Positions 50,456 through 61,107 are shown, numbered from the stretch's first letter. The stretch: 64,000 bases of DNA from JAFGVL01 sp963662245 (GCA_963662245.2 CAXXVQ010000002.1:124001-188000), one strand, 5' to 3'. A program made the numbers and translations. Notes: a model not told the origin generated them from the sequence alone.

Positions 50456-51178
50456 ATGAATAATATATACTCATCAATTACCTCTGCAATTCAAAGTGGT
50501 AAAAAGCTATTTGCAGTTTTAATTGACCCGGATAAGTATCTTGGCAGCAAGTTTACTGATTTGCTTTGCAAAGTTCAGCCAGACATAATTCTTATTGGTG
50601 GAAGCATAACGCATGAATCTACAGAACTGGTAATTGAAGACATAAAAAAAAGTTGTCAAATACCAATCATTCAATTCCCTGGACATCTGCAACAATTCTC
50701 AGATAAAGCTGATGCGCTACTATTTTTATCATTGATTTCAGGCAGAAATCCAGATCTACTTATTGGACAACATGTTATTACTGCACCATTTATAAAAAAA
50801 GCTGGAACTGAAACTATTTCAACCGGTTATATTCTAATTGAAAGTGGAGAAACAACATCTGTTGAATACATGAGCAACACCTCTCCCATCCCTAGAACTA
50901 AAAACGACATTGCAGCAGCAACAGCATTAGCCGGAGAAATGCTTGGTAATAAGTTAATCTACCTTGAAGCTGGCAGTGGTGCAAAACTCCCAGTTCCAAC
51001 TTCTATGATTGAAGCAGTAAAAGAAAAAATTACAGTTCCTCTTATTGTTGGTGGTGGATTGCGTAGCACAAAAGAGATTAAAAATGCAATTGATGCCGGT
51101 GCAGATATCATTGTCATTGGCAACACGCTTGAAAAAGAACCTGAATTGATGTTAGAATTCAGAAATGCAATTCGATAA
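50456..51178 (+). CDS. pcrB: Geranylgeranylglyceryl/heptaprenylglyceryl phosphate synthase family
   Basis: 240 residues. The TIM-barrel motifs are KLFAVLIDPDKY (18-29), ILIGGS, YLEAGSGAKLP, VGGGLRS and ADIIVIGN. The enzyme joins a polyprenyl chain to glycerol-1-phosphate by an ether bond, the reaction that starts archaeal lipids. Bacteroidota homologues have been shown to make such prenyl-glycerol phosphates, but their cellular role is unclear. It lies 17 bp after the phosphopantetheinyl transferase and 3 bp before the next gene, so it is in the same operon. Chain length depends on residues I cannot judge by eye. Confidence 0.9.
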   Translation: MNNIYSSITSAIQSGKKLFAVLIDPDKYLGSKFTDLLCKVQPDIILIGGSITHESTELVIEDIKKSCQIPIIQFPGHLQQFSDKADALLFLSLISGRNPDLLIGQHVITAPFIKKAGTETISTGYILIESGETTSVEYMSNTSPIPRTKNDIAAATALAGEMLGNKLIYLEAGSGAKLPVPTSMIEAVKEKITVPLIVGGGLRSTKEIKNAIDAGADIIVIGNTLEKEPELMLEFRNAIR

Positions 51179-51181
51179 ACA

Positions 51182-52003
51182 ATGAAAAAAATCCAATTCA
51201 TAGTTTTACTAATTACCTGCATTTCTTTTACTAAGGTATTTGCAAATACTCAATACTCTGACAAGGAAATAGAGAGAATCAATGACTCTATTGTGGCCGA
51301 AGGAAATATGCTGTATCGATTTGAGAAAGTGGCTTGGATTTCTTCTGATTTGGCTCATAACAAACCTTATATCTTATCTAATACAAAGGGCTACTTTGTC
51401 TACCAAAAAGGTGACACTATCAAGAATATCTTTCATAATGAAAATAAAAAATGCATCTATGAACTTTCGTTTCTTAAGGACTTAGATACACCTGAGCAGG
51501 AAAGTGTTTTTGAAAGAGATTTAACTGAAAAAGAACAAAAAATTCTTTCAGCAAAAAAAAATATCATCTTCAATGTTATTGACGGGAAATACCCTGTAAC
51601 AAACTACGAAGACTACAATCTAAACATGATAATTCTTCCATTCGAAGAAAACTACAAGCTATATTTCATCACTGGAGCAACTAAGGAAAACATTATCCCA
51701 TTTGGGAACGATTACCTGTTTATCGGAAAAGAATCTGGAGAGATTACTGCATGGAATAAATTTCATTCAGTACTTGTTCCTATAGAAACCGAAGATAAAG
51801 ATGGCAATAAGACCATAAGCACAGTTCATAGCCATTTGAAGAAAGAACCATTTATTACGGCAACGGATATCTGCACCTTTAAGCTTTATGCAGAATACTA
51901 TAATCAAAAGGAATTCAATGTTCTTTCTGTAGCCTTAAATAAAGTTTTCACATACAATCTTGAGAAAAACAAAATCACGATGAAAGATCTTGAAGAAAAA
52001 TAA
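51182..52003 (+). CDS. Exported protein of unknown function
   Basis: 273 residues with a signal peptide (KKIQFIVLLITCISFTKVFA, cleavage near 22). The mature part is mixed alpha/beta with VPIETEDKDGNKTISTVHSHLKKEPFIT near residue 200. No known catalytic motif was recognised. It is the last gene of the gldE-gldD-PPTase-pcrB unit, 3 bp after pcrB. Its conserved neighbour position may be more informative than its sequence. It is convergent with the rhomboid gene, with stops only 1 bp apart and no terminator hairpin between. Confidence 0.7.
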   Translation: MKKIQFIVLLITCISFTKVFANTQYSDKEIERINDSIVAEGNMLYRFEKVAWISSDLAHNKPYILSNTKGYFVYQKGDTIKNIFHNENKKCIYELSFLKDLDTPEQESVFERDLTEKEQKILSAKKNIIFNVIDGKYPVTNYEDYNLNMIILPFEENYKLYFITGATKENIIPFGNDYLFIGKESGEITAWNKFHSVLVPIETEDKDGNKTISTVHSHLKKEPFITATDICTFKLYAEYYNQKEFNVLSVALNKVFTYNLEKNKITMKDLEEK

Positions 52004-52004
52004 G

Positions 52005-52736
52005 CTAGAACTGCTTACTTGAATAAAATCCGTTGTCATCATTTTCGTCTATCGGCTGCTCCTTCTTCTTTTCTCCCTCAAGCTCAAAACTCTCAGCATA
52101 CTCAGCAAACTCCTGCTCTTCATCTGTTAGCGCATCTTCATCCCAACCCTTCACCTGCTTTTGAGGACCTTGCTTTAGATATATAAAAGCCAGAATCACA
52201 CCTACAATTGCACCAGAAAGATGACCTTCCCAAGAAATTGGATCATGTTTCTGCCAAGGAAACACATGCCAGATCATATTGCCGTAAAAGAGTACAACCA
52301 GCATTGATATTGCCACCAAAGGAATATGCCTTCGCAAAAAACCACTCACACCTAAAAAGAAAGCCAAGGCATAAATCAAACCACTAGCTCCCACATGCCA
52401 ACTTTCACGACCAATCACCCACAATAACAAACCTGAAAAGAACCAGCTCAGGACAAATATTTTATCTGCCAATTGACGATAAAAGAAGAATAATGAAGAA
52501 GTTAATACAAACAACGATACTGAATTATTAAACAAATGCACCCAATCGGCATGAACAAAAATTACAGTAATAATTCCGGAAACAGCTTTCATCTGTCTTG
52601 GCATCACTCCTAAGTAGTACAAGTTTGCTCCAAACAATTGCTCAAACACAAACACCATAACCACCACAAAAATTAATATAGCAGCTATCAGGAATGAATT
52701 TAGAATATGCTTTTTTTCTGTAGATTGAAGTTTCAT
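52005..52736 (-). CDS. Rhomboid family intramembrane serine protease
   Basis: 243 residues with six membrane helices. The catalytic dyad is S118 in GASG and H172 in GHLSG, and the upstream HADWVHLFNNSVSLFVL is the conserved H..H..N loop. The C-terminus is a charged cytoplasmic tail rich in Glu/Asp (residues 195-243). It cleaves transmembrane substrates in the lipid bilayer; substrates are unknown. A TATATTTG box lies 18 bp upstream, and recA is divergent. Confidence 0.9.
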   Translation of the reverse strand: MKLQSTEKKHILNSFLIAAILIFVVVMVFVFEQLFGANLYYLGVMPRQMKAVSGIITVIFVHADWVHLFNNSVSLFVLTSSLFFFYRQLADKIFVLSWFFSGLLLWVIGRESWHVGASGLIYALAFFLGVSGFLRRHIPLVAISMLVVLFYGNMIWHVFPWQKHDPISWEGHLSGAIVGVILAFIYLKQGPQKQVKGWDEDALTDEEQEFAEYAESFELEGEKKKEQPIDENDDNGFYSSKQF

Positions 52737-52754
52737 GCAGTTGTTTGTTTATAA

Positions 52755-52762
52755 CAAATATA
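52755..52762 (-). promoter_or_regulatory. -7 promoter box for the rhomboid gene
   Basis: Minus strand TATATTTG, 18 bp before the ATG at 52736. Confidence 0.55.
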
Positions 52763-52861
52763 AGCCTTTATAATTATTTCACAGGCTGAAACAGCTTCTA
52801 ATTTATTCTCTTTTGTTAATAAATATATCTATGGTAAAAATGCGTATTTAGCAAAATCAGT

Positions 52862-52869
52862 TATCTTTG
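52862..52869 (+). promoter_or_regulatory. -7 promoter box for recA
   Basis: TATCTTTG, 79 bp before the recA ATG. No recognisable SOS-box palindrome was found in the leader. Confidence 0.6.
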
Positions 52870-52948
52870 AAAATTGTGTATTTGAAATCCATCAAATACA
52901 TTTTTATTCACTTTAAGAACAAGAAAAACAATTAAATAACAAATAATT

Positions 52949-53956
52949 ATGTCAGAAAAACAAATTCAAAAACCATCTGCAGAAAAATTAAAAGCATTAC
53001 AGCTTGCCATGGACAAAATTGAAAAAGACCATGGTAAAGGAACCATCATGAAAATGGGTGACCATGTAGTGGCGGATGTTGCTGTAATTCCTACCGGATC
53101 ACTTAGCCTTAACTCGGCTTTAGGTGTTGGCGGTTACCCTCGCGGACGCGTTATTGAAATCTTTGGTCCTGAATCATCAGGTAAAACAACATTAGCAATT
53201 CATGCCATTGCAGAAGTTCAAAAACAAGGAGGCATTGCTGCTATCGTAGATGCTGAGCACGCTTTCGATCGTTTTTATGCTGAAAAACTAGGTGTAGATA
53301 TTGAGAACTTACTGATTTCTCAACCAGACAGCGGTGAACAAGCTCTTGAAATTGCAGACCAACTTATTCGCTCATCAGCAGTTGATTTAGTAGTAATTGA
53401 CTCTGTTGCAGCACTTACACCAAAAGCTGAATTAGAAGGCGACATGGGTGATTCAAAAATGGGGCTTCAAGCTCGTTTGATGTCTCAAGCATTAAGAAAA
53501 CTTACTGCTAATATCAATAAAACAAATACAACTTGTATCTTTATCAACCAGTTGCGTGAGAAAATTGGAGTTATGTTTGGTAACCCTGAAACAACAACTG
53601 GTGGTAACGCATTGAAGTTCTACGCTTCTGTTCGTTTAGATATTCGTAGAATTGGTCAAATTAAAGATGGAGACGAAATTATCGGTAACCAAACTCGCGT
53701 AAAGGTGGTTAAAAACAAAGTTGCACCTCCTTTCCGCAAAGCTGAATTTGACATCATGTTTGGCGAAGGAATCTCATATGCCGGAGAAATCATTGACTTA
53801 GGTGTTGATTATGGCATTATCAAAAAAAGCGGTTCATGGTTTAGCTATGGAGAAACTAAACTCGGACAAGGTAGAGATGCCGTTAAACAAGTTATTAAAG
53901 ATAACCCAGAATTAATGGAAGAGCTTGGCGGAAAAATCGCTGAAGCAATGAAATAG
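52949..53956 (+). CDS. recA: Recombinase RecA
   Basis: 335 residues. Walker A is GPESSGKT (73-80), Walker B LVVIDSVAAL, and the DNA-binding loop 2 is in FGNPETTTGGNALKFYAS. The C-terminal acidic tail seen in E. coli is short here. It polymerises on ssDNA, exchanges strands and promotes LexA-type autocleavage. It has its own promoter and is followed by a frameshifted lipoprotein gene 23 bp later. Confidence 0.98.
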   Translation: MSEKQIQKPSAEKLKALQLAMDKIEKDHGKGTIMKMGDHVVADVAVIPTGSLSLNSALGVGGYPRGRVIEIFGPESSGKTTLAIHAIAEVQKQGGIAAIVDAEHAFDRFYAEKLGVDIENLLISQPDSGEQALEIADQLIRSSAVDLVVIDSVAALTPKAELEGDMGDSKMGLQARLMSQALRKLTANINKTNTTCIFINQLREKIGVMFGNPETTTGGNALKFYASVRLDIRRIGQIKDGDEIIGNQTRVKVVKNKVAPPFRKAEFDIMFGEGISYAGEIIDLGVDYGIIKKSGSWFSYGETKLGQGRDAVKQVIKDNPELMEELGGKIAEAMK

Positions 53957-53979
53957 AATCATTATTAAAATTATACATT

Positions 53980-54559
53980 ATGAAAAAGATTGTTACAATT
54001 ATTCTTACAGCAGCGTTTTCATTAGCCTTATTCAATGGATGTAGTGAAGACACAGAGGTATTTCCACCAATGAATGGAGCTTGGAAATGTACAGAAGTTA
54101 GCTTAAAAAGTTGGATCATCAGTTACACCTTTAACAAATAGTGCATACCTAAGTCTATTTAGTATTGTTTATGAAGGAGTTGTTGGTAGTGGAGTGTATT
54201 CTCGTACAGGAACATCAAGTTTATCTTCTGCTACAAGTACTTTAACATCAAGTGACTCAAACTGGACTGATTTCTTAAGCTATGGTACTTTCACTTATGA
54301 TTCTAGTACAAAAACTATTACACATACATCTACTGGTGGAGAAGTTGAAACTTACACTTATGATGTATCTAGTGATGGCAATACGCTAACTCTTACTCAA
54401 GTGGTAGAAAGTTCTGTTAGTAGTTATGCCAGCTCTGTTTCAAACATTTTAGGTGGACTGTTCAATACAACTATTGACACTAGCACTGGCGTTACTTATA
54501 CTTATACAAAATCAACAATTTCTGAGATTACTTCAGCTGTTCAAAGCACTGGAAATTAA
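53980..54559 (+). pseudogene. Lipoprotein gene with a +1 frameshift in an A-run
   Basis: From the ATG at 53980 the frame encodes a lipoprotein signal ending FNGCSEDTE and then NGAWKCTEVSL. It shifts at the five-A run 54105-54109; the following frame (VGSSVTPLTNSAYLSLFSIV, then VYSRTGTSSL) stays open to 54559. The total of 580 bp is 193 codons plus one base, so one extra A explains the break. The product resembles the start of the lipoprotein at 29617. Alternatives are a sequencing error or a phase-variable gene. The second part alone has no signal peptide. Confidence 0.8.
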
Positions 54560-54585
54560 GAAATAGTTAATAGTGATATGTTATT

Positions 54586-54617
54586 AAAAAAGGCAGTCAA
54601 TTTTGACTGCCTTTTTT
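54586..54617. terminator. Bidirectional terminator hairpin
   Basis: AAAAAAGGCAGTCAA pairs with TTGACTGCCTTTTTT over a 2-nt loop, between the lipoprotein gene and the convergent CoA-binding protein gene. Confidence 0.87.
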
Positions 54618-54619
54618 AT

Positions 54620-54979
54620 TTAGTATTGTTTGGTTGATAAAAGAACAAGCGTACAAGCCTGCTCTGCAATTATCCCATTTACTTCGAGCATTTTTTCAAA
54701 CTCAACATTCTCTGTTCCAGGGTTAAATAACACTCTTTTAGGACTTAAGCTGATTATATAATCATAATATTCAGGTTGATTCTTAGGTCCGACATATAAT
54801 GTTACAGTATGAATCCCTTCATATGACTTCTTTTCTGTATCAAACTCAACTCCTTCGACATTACCAGCTTTTAAGCCTAAAGCCTTCACTTCTACCCCGT
54901 TTTTCACCAAAGCTTGAATTGCCTTATAAGAATATCTATCAGGGTTTGTAGATGCTCCTATTACTAATGTTGTTTTCAT
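54620..54979 (-). CDS. CoA-binding domain protein (YccU-like)
   Basis: 119 residues with a Rossmann fold: TLVIGASTNPDRYSYKAIQAL (4-24), the middle YVGPKNQ and the end VLFNPGTENVEF...EQACTLVLL. It matches CoA_binding_2 proteins, small cytoplasmic proteins that bind CoA-type nucleotides. The function is unknown and it has no operon partner. It is separated from the large exported-protein genes by a strong hairpin at 55004. Confidence 0.88.
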   Translation of the reverse strand: MKTTLVIGASTNPDRYSYKAIQALVKNGVEVKALGLKAGNVEGVEFDTEKKSYEGIHTVTLYVGPKNQPEYYDYIISLSPKRVLFNPGTENVEFEKMLEVNGIIAEQACTLVLLSTKQY

Positions 54980-55003
54980 ATAACTATATTTAAATAAAAC
55001 ACA

Positions 55004-55031
55004 AAGAGCATTAGGAAACCCTAATGCTCTT
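55004..55031 (-). terminator. Intrinsic terminator after the SprB-like protein gene
   Basis: AAGAGCATTAGG pairs with CCTAATGCTCTT over a 4-nt loop, 24 bp beyond the stop at 55055. Confidence 0.85.
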
Positions 55032-55054
55032 CAAAAATAACAACTATTGTAAAC

Positions 55055-58019
55055 TTATTGTTTAATTAGTTTTATTTTTTCACCATTTAATTCAACAACA
55101 TAACTTCCTTGAGGTAACGAACTAACATTAGTAAATACACCATCAGAAAGCTCTTTATTCATAAATAGTTTCCCATTTATATCATAAAGATTCATAGTAT
55201 TATGAACCTTACCTGTTTTAATTACAAAACCATCTTTAGCAGGATTTGGATAAATTAAGGCTTTCGGAGTATTAATTAACTCTTCAGTAGAAGCAGGAAC
55301 ACAACCAGATGTCATATCTACTTCAACTTTAACTACATCATAAGCCATACAATTATTATCACAAACATAGACAGCGTAATATTTAGCATCCGTTATTGTT
55401 TCATCAAATGAGGATGAATTCTCAAATATAGGAGTCCAATTAACACTATCTATAGATGATTCCCACACATAATCCAAAGACATCCCATCTCTACCAGAGA
55501 CATATGCTGTCATAGTAGCTGGCATTCCATAACACATTGTATCTTGTGCACTAATAGAAACAGAGATTGGTAATGGATTTACTATTTTCACAACCTTTGT
55601 AGCAGTCACCTGACCTTGATCACCTACATATATTTTATAACTACCAGCTGTTAAATTTGTTATTTCAAAATTAGCTACACTATCGTCTGTAGCTGCAACA
55701 GCTTGATATATTATATTACTTTCATTTAATGAATCAACAACTAAACAAGTATATCGAGGAATTCCTCCTAATACTGAAAATGATATTTTACCATCAGAAG
55801 CTCCAATGCAAATTGGACTTTGAACCACTAGGCCTAAAATCTTAGGCGCAACAACAAATTCAAAATAGAAAGTTTCAACACAACCCTGACCCAAGTTAGC
55901 TTCTGCTTTAAAATTCTGATTTGATTCATCTAAAGCAAATACTGAAGCAGCAGAAACCTCTAAGCCATTTTCATCTATTATGGTATAATAAGAAGTATCA
56001 GAAACTGCTCTACCTAATTCAACTAGTTTTTCTGCTAAATATTGTAGAACAAAAGATTTTGTTTTAACCGGACTTCCTAATTTCTCAGCAGCTAATAAAT
56101 GACTATAAATACTATCAGAAACATAATGTGTTTGTGTCTGATACTGAGTTAAAGTAGTATCCTCAATAAATACCTCAAGATAATCAGGAGAAACACCACA
56201 ACCTATAGGTGTATTAGCAACTGCAGTAAATTCATTTCCATTAGAATTTTCATAATATGCTATTGCTGAATTTCTAACAACTCGATTACAAATTAGGCTC
56301 CAGATATCCATACGAGACAAATCCTCTACACGAACCTTAAACTTAATTACAGCAGAATCAGTAGCCGTTATACCATCACCAGCATCTAAAGCTGGCAAGT
56401 ACAGTTTCAACTCTTCGTTTTCATCAGCACCTTGATTGTATATTTCAAAGCTAGCCGGAGCTGTTTTATTTACATATTCAACAGAACTGGACACGAAATC
56501 AACTGTTGCATCTAGTGTATCTAAAACATACGCTCCTTCAGCTAAAGCTGATGAACCTACATTTTCAACTGTTAATACATAAGTAATTTCTTCCCCAAGT
56601 GTAGTTACCTTCTCTCCTTCTGTTCTTAATTTTAGATTTAATATAGGACGAGATGACTCAATAGCCATAAAGGCTAGGAATGGAGAAGTTCCACCTTGTG
56701 GCCCTGCATAATATTTCATTGTAAATGAAGTTGCCTGTGGAATAATAGCTCCAGCCGGCAACTTAAAAAAAATGAGCATCATAACCAAGCGTATTACGCT
56801 GATTTGGGATACGGGTAATAGCATTCCCATTTGAACCTAGATCCGGGTCAAAAGTTGATATCCTTGAACAAGAAACCCCATCATAAGATTCAGGATTCAG
56901 AACTCCTTTGATATATGTAGGATAACCTGCTTGAGGCTCACCCTCATTGGGAGCTGTTTGACCGGGAGCAAAAGGGTTAATTTTATAAACCGCACTAGTA
57001 TCTGTTGCACTGGTAGAATACACATCAAGAAACTCTGGGGATTCCCCCATATTTGCTAAAAGTGATGCGATATTTTCACCATCTAAGACCCCTAAGCCTA
57101 AATAAGAAATTGGATTTCCCAATGCAGGAACCTGTCCATTAGAAAAAGAAAATGAAAGTGAATTTATACTTCCTTGATTAATATTAACCAATCCATCCCA
57201 AAACTTAACAGTTCTATACGGAGCACTTGAATCTGAATAAACAATAACTAAAGTCCAACCTGCAGTAGCACCACCAGCTCCTTTACCTGTCCCCGAATGT
57301 ACATTGGCTAACCAATACAATCCATTACCTTTACCTTTTACTTTGTCTGTAACATCAGCAAAACAAATTTTACGCTCACCTAATCCATCATCTAATATTC
57401 TATCCGCTGTAACATCAGTATAAGTTACATCACCTGGTGCCTTAAACATAACAGTTTTATATGCTACTCCTCCAATGCCTTCATTACTATGTGCCGGCAT
57501 TGACCTTAATGTTGGACAAACATTAATATGCTCGTCATAAGTCAATACAGAGCTTGCATCATGAACATTCCAATACAAATATGCTTTATATACTTCAGCA
57601 CAAGATTTATCAGATCCATAATCTAAATATGCAGCTGATGATTGCCATGTTGTTGTATCTTCATCACAATCAGCATATATTTGACTAAAACCAACAGCAT
57701 TAACAGGAACTGTAGGAATATATGCTAAAGCATAATCAAAATCATAACTTCCAACATATAATCTATTATTTATAGATGTATAATATTCAGCCATTTCGTC
57801 ATCTGTCATTGGTCTGATTGCCTTATATGGAGAAGTACTAGATAACCAAACTGCTTGCAATATTTGAGAGGAAATCATTTTTACTTCATATTTCCCTATA
57901 AAAGTCATATCAGACCTTTCAACCAATTGAGCCAAAACTGATTGACAAAATATCATAGAGCTAAGAACGACTCCAATTAAAACTCTTCGTTTCATTATAC
58001 TTATTATATTATTTTTCAT
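55055..58019 (-). pseudogene. Large exported T9SS protein, frameshifted at an A8/T8 run
   Basis: Two open frames, 56763-58019 and 55055 to about 56760, join in frame if one base is removed from the eight-A run 56765-56772 (T8 on the coding strand). The join reads GYDAHFF then KLPAGAIIPQ. The length of 2965 bp is 988 codons plus one base. The N-terminal signal is at MKRRVLIGVVLSSMIFCQSV. It is followed by an extracellular region, a DUF11-like adhesin domain (ITYVLTVENVGSSALAEG), a SprB-type repeat (CIGASDGKISFSVLGGIP), an Ig-like part and a type IX sorting domain ending PNPAKDGF...GSYVVEL. It is probably a surface adhesin. Confidence 0.8.
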
Positions 58020-58030
58020 TTCAACTAAGT

Positions 58031-59885
58031 TTATTTTCCACAAGAATAAGATTCAATAACTGCTGTCGTTGAAAAAGGGCCAACTAAAGTTGACTCCTCT
58101 CCAGTATCTGCTTTAACTCTATATGTATAACCTACCCCAGGACTTAAATTAGTAATTACAACTGATGAGTCAACCACATTCAATTCTGTAAGTTCATACC
58201 CACTATCATCATACACTGTTACTGTATAACTACTGGCTCCTGAAACTGCGGACCATGAAGCAGTTAAACTTGTATTCGTGATATCAGTTGGTGCATAAGC
58301 AATTAAACTATCTTGTGTAGAGATAGGTGTTTGACTAGTTACAATAGGTTTTAAGTTGACTGTAATAACTCCATTTTTAAGACTACTTACAGTAACAGTT
58401 CTATTCACTAAAGCTCCGGCCTTACCATCACTCCAGTAATACATAGCATATCCGGATTCAGGAGTAACACTTACATTAATTTTTGTACCAGATGGGAAAA
58501 AACTCTCCTACAAGCGAAGTACGAATATTAGCTGCTCCTTCTGGCTCAGTTACAAAACTCATTGGATACATGATTGGTTTTTCCACCTCAGTTACACCAA
58601 CAATAGGAATATAAACATCATCTACTCCTGTTGAAGAAAGTTTTAATGTTGCATTATGAGTTATTTGAGATATTCCTCCAGAATATTTTATGTTAACAGA
58701 TACTCCATCTAGCAAACCATTCTTAGATACAGAGTCTGTAGAAAGGCTAAAGAACATTGCATCTGTACCAGAGATACTCAATGCTACATCATTTGTAATA
58801 TTTATACCTTCTACCGTAAGCTTATAACTTGTTTGTTCAGCTAATCTTGACCATAGTTTTATTGTATCTGTTGGTACTAATAATTCTGGTTCAGAGCCTG
58901 TTATACCTAACAAATTATAATACAACGGACTTGCTAAATCATCGCTTTCTATTTTTAAACGACCTCTTTTAATCCCTTCTGTGACTGATGGAATAAAACC
59001 AATCATTATTGAATCCCCATTCATTATATCAGTAGCAGAAATAATAGAATCAGATAATACTGAAAAGACTGCCCCCAAACTATCAATAGAAACCTTAACA
59101 TCACCAGTTAAGTTAAACCCGCCAATCTTTAAAACCTTCTCTTGTATATCAGGCTGCTTACCTGCCCCAATTGAAATAGACTCACCCCCAAAAACATTCT
59201 CCAAAAAAACAGTTGGTTCTGTATCAACAACATTATAAATCTTTAGATCAACTAAGTACACAGGAGTAGTAGTATAAAGTTCTGAAGAAACTCCAGTAAA
59301 ACTCATATTACTATAACCCTCTAAATCTGGCAGATAACACCATACCTTTACATAACCTACTCCTCTTGTTTTTAATACATTCCCCGTTATCCAAAAATCT
59401 TTGTAATAGAATGCATCTTTATATCCTAGAACCAGATCTCCAATACTAAAACCAGAATAATCAACTCCATCTTCAAAGAACACCTCTTTCACCATCATTT
59501 GAGTAGCTCCTGGTACTGTAAAATATCTGGATAAACTCCCTTCTCTATAAAGAGTCAATTCTAAAATACCACCAGAAGAAAAGTTTAAAGCTTTCGTGTT
59601 TAACCCTGCATAAGAATAATTAGCATTAGCTGTATAATAACCTAAAAAACCACCAATAGAATCTTTCGGATAAACTAATGGTCTTTGATCTGCATAAAAA
59701 CCTTCACCACCACCTGTGAAATAAACTACATCTGAAGAATTACCAACTGTTGAAACTACTCCCCAATCAGTAAAATCAGTTTCATAGATTAAATAATTCT
59801 TTGATTGTGCATTTACAAGCTGAGTAAAGCCAAATAAAGCTAACATACAAAGCAGAGAAACACAACTCTTAATTCTTTTACACAT
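58031..59885 (-). pseudogene. Exported protein with a FN3 domain, frameshifted at an A6/T6 run
   Basis: Frames 58476-59885 and 58031 to about 58495 join when one base is removed from the six-A run 58497-58502; the join reads LVGEFFP then SGTKINVSVTPESGYAMYYW. The length of 1855 bp is 618 codons plus one base. A signal peptide (1-26) precedes a beta-rich body with two choice-of-anchor/Ig-like blocks, a bacterial Ig-like stretch (ITHNATLKLSS) and a fibronectin III domain (LTASWSAVSGASSYTVTVYD). It lies 11 bp upstream of the SprB-like gene and is probably cotranscribed with it. No sorting domain is visible at its own C-terminus. Confidence 0.78.
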
Positions 59886-59918
59886 ATATATTTAGTTTTT
59901 AAAATATTTTTCAGAGAG

Positions 59919-59926
59919 CAAATATA
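59919..59926 (-). promoter_or_regulatory. -7 promoter box for the exported-protein operon
   Basis: Minus strand TATATTTG, 33 bp before the ATG at 59885. Confidence 0.55.
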
Positions 59927-60004
59927 AAAAAGAATTCAACCAATATGTTTTAACTATTAGTTTTTAAACTATAAAAAGTCTCACATATTGATGATGCAAA
60001 AAAC

Positions 60005-60046
60005 AAAAAAGGTTGCACTTAATTTTAAATTAAATGCAACCTTTTA
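60005..60046 (-). terminator. Intrinsic terminator after the DUF3109 gene
   Basis: GGTTGCA/TGCAACC with an inner TTAATTT/AAATTAA pair forms a long stem (60011-60041) flanked by A- and T-runs, 22 bp beyond the stop at 60068. Confidence 0.85.
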
Positions 60047-60067
60047 TTAAAAGTCTTTTTATGTAGT

Positions 60068-60649
60068 TTATTCTTTCGTATGCTTCGCCCACTCTTCAGC
60101 AACTTCTTCCAGCTCTTTGTACCAATCTGCACCAAATTTCTGAATCAATGGATCCTTCAAAAACTTATATACCGGCACACCCTCTTTCTCACCTAACACT
60201 CTAGCACATTCACACACGCTCCACATATGGTAATTAACTGCTGAGAAGGTTCTGTGTTTATCAACACGCACTGGGTACAGATAACAAGAAATAGGCTTAC
60301 GAAATTCTGTTTTTCCTTCTAAGAAAGCTTTCTCTACAGCACATTTCGCATATCCATTTTCATCTTTGTAAACAAATACGCACTCAGCTCCATTTACGAT
60401 AGAAGTCACATCATCACCATCACGGTCGATATAAGAAACTCCTTGTTCCTCTATTACCTTTTTAGAAGTTTCAGGAAGGTCATCCCAAACAAGAGGCAAC
60501 ACTTCTCTTAGCTTCTCAACTTCTTCTTTTTCAAGTGGAGCCCCTTCCTCTCCTTCTACACAGCATTCGCCTTTGCAGATAGGAAGGTCACAGATAAACT
60601 TTCTTTCTATTAACTCTAAACTTACGACAGTATCTTGTATTTGTAACAT
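60068..60649 (-). CDS. DUF3109 family protein
   Basis: 193 residues. The cysteine pattern CDLPICKGECC (20-30), later CAVEKAF, SCYLYPVR and CECARV is characteristic of DUF3109, a YkgJ-related cysteine cluster family that probably binds zinc or an iron-sulfur centre. It is cytoplasmic and of unknown function. It is common in Bacteroidota, often as a single-copy gene near DNA-repair genes; here it lies 63 bp after the four-helix-bundle gene and mutS. Confidence 0.87.
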   Translation of the reverse strand: MLQIQDTVVSLELIERKFICDLPICKGECCVEGEEGAPLEKEEVEKLREVLPLVWDDLPETSKKVIEEQGVSYIDRDGDDVTSIVNGAECVFVYKDENGYAKCAVEKAFLEGKTEFRKPISCYLYPVRVDKHRTFSAVNYHMWSVCECARVLGEKEGVPVYKFLKDPLIQKFGADWYKELEEVAEEWAKHTKE

Positions 60650-60711
60650 CGATTTAATTTCAAATTTTTAATTTCAGATTCCACATTCTTAGCACCTACA
60701 TGCTATTTATT

Positions 60712-61101
60712 TTAAGAAAACTTTCTTCCTTTTAACTCACTGTTTTTAAGACAATTAATAAACCCACTTATAGATTTAGATAATTCTAGAACCTCACCTA
60801 CAAGAATAGCACATTCATCTTCAGTTATATATTTACAATCACAAGCTCTATATAATTGAGATCTCACCTCTCCTGCAGAGCCTTTTGCATATCCTAAAAA
60901 TAGGATAAACTCATTATTACCATCTCTTTCAAAACCTTCTGCAATATTATCCATTATTGAGCCAAAAGCCGCTCGTATTTGATCTTTAAAACGATAATCT
61001 TTTGAGAATGGGTCGTAAAGCGTAATTGCATATACTTTTTTATTGTATTCTCTAGACTTTCTCCAAATATCTAAATCTTCAAAACGACTAATTGTTGCCA
61101 T
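60712..61101 (-). CDS. Four-helix-bundle protein (23S rRNA intervening-sequence type)
   Basis: 129 residues, all helical. The family blocks are FEDLDIWRKSREYNKKVY, RFKDQIRAAFGSIMDNIAEGFER and FLGYAKGSAGEVRSQLYRA. Such proteins are encoded in rRNA intervening sequences of some bacteria but are also scattered singly through Bacteroidota genomes, often as movable extras. The role is unknown. It lies 136 bp downstream of mutS in a spacer of degraded inverted repeats and looks inserted between mutS and the DUF3109 gene. Confidence 0.88.
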   Translation of the reverse strand: MATISRFEDLDIWRKSREYNKKVYAITLYDPFSKDYRFKDQIRAAFGSIMDNIAEGFERDGNNEFILFLGYAKGSAGEVRSQLYRACDCKYITEDECAILVGEVLELSKSISGFINCLKNSELKGRKFS

Positions 61102-61107
61102 GAGTTT

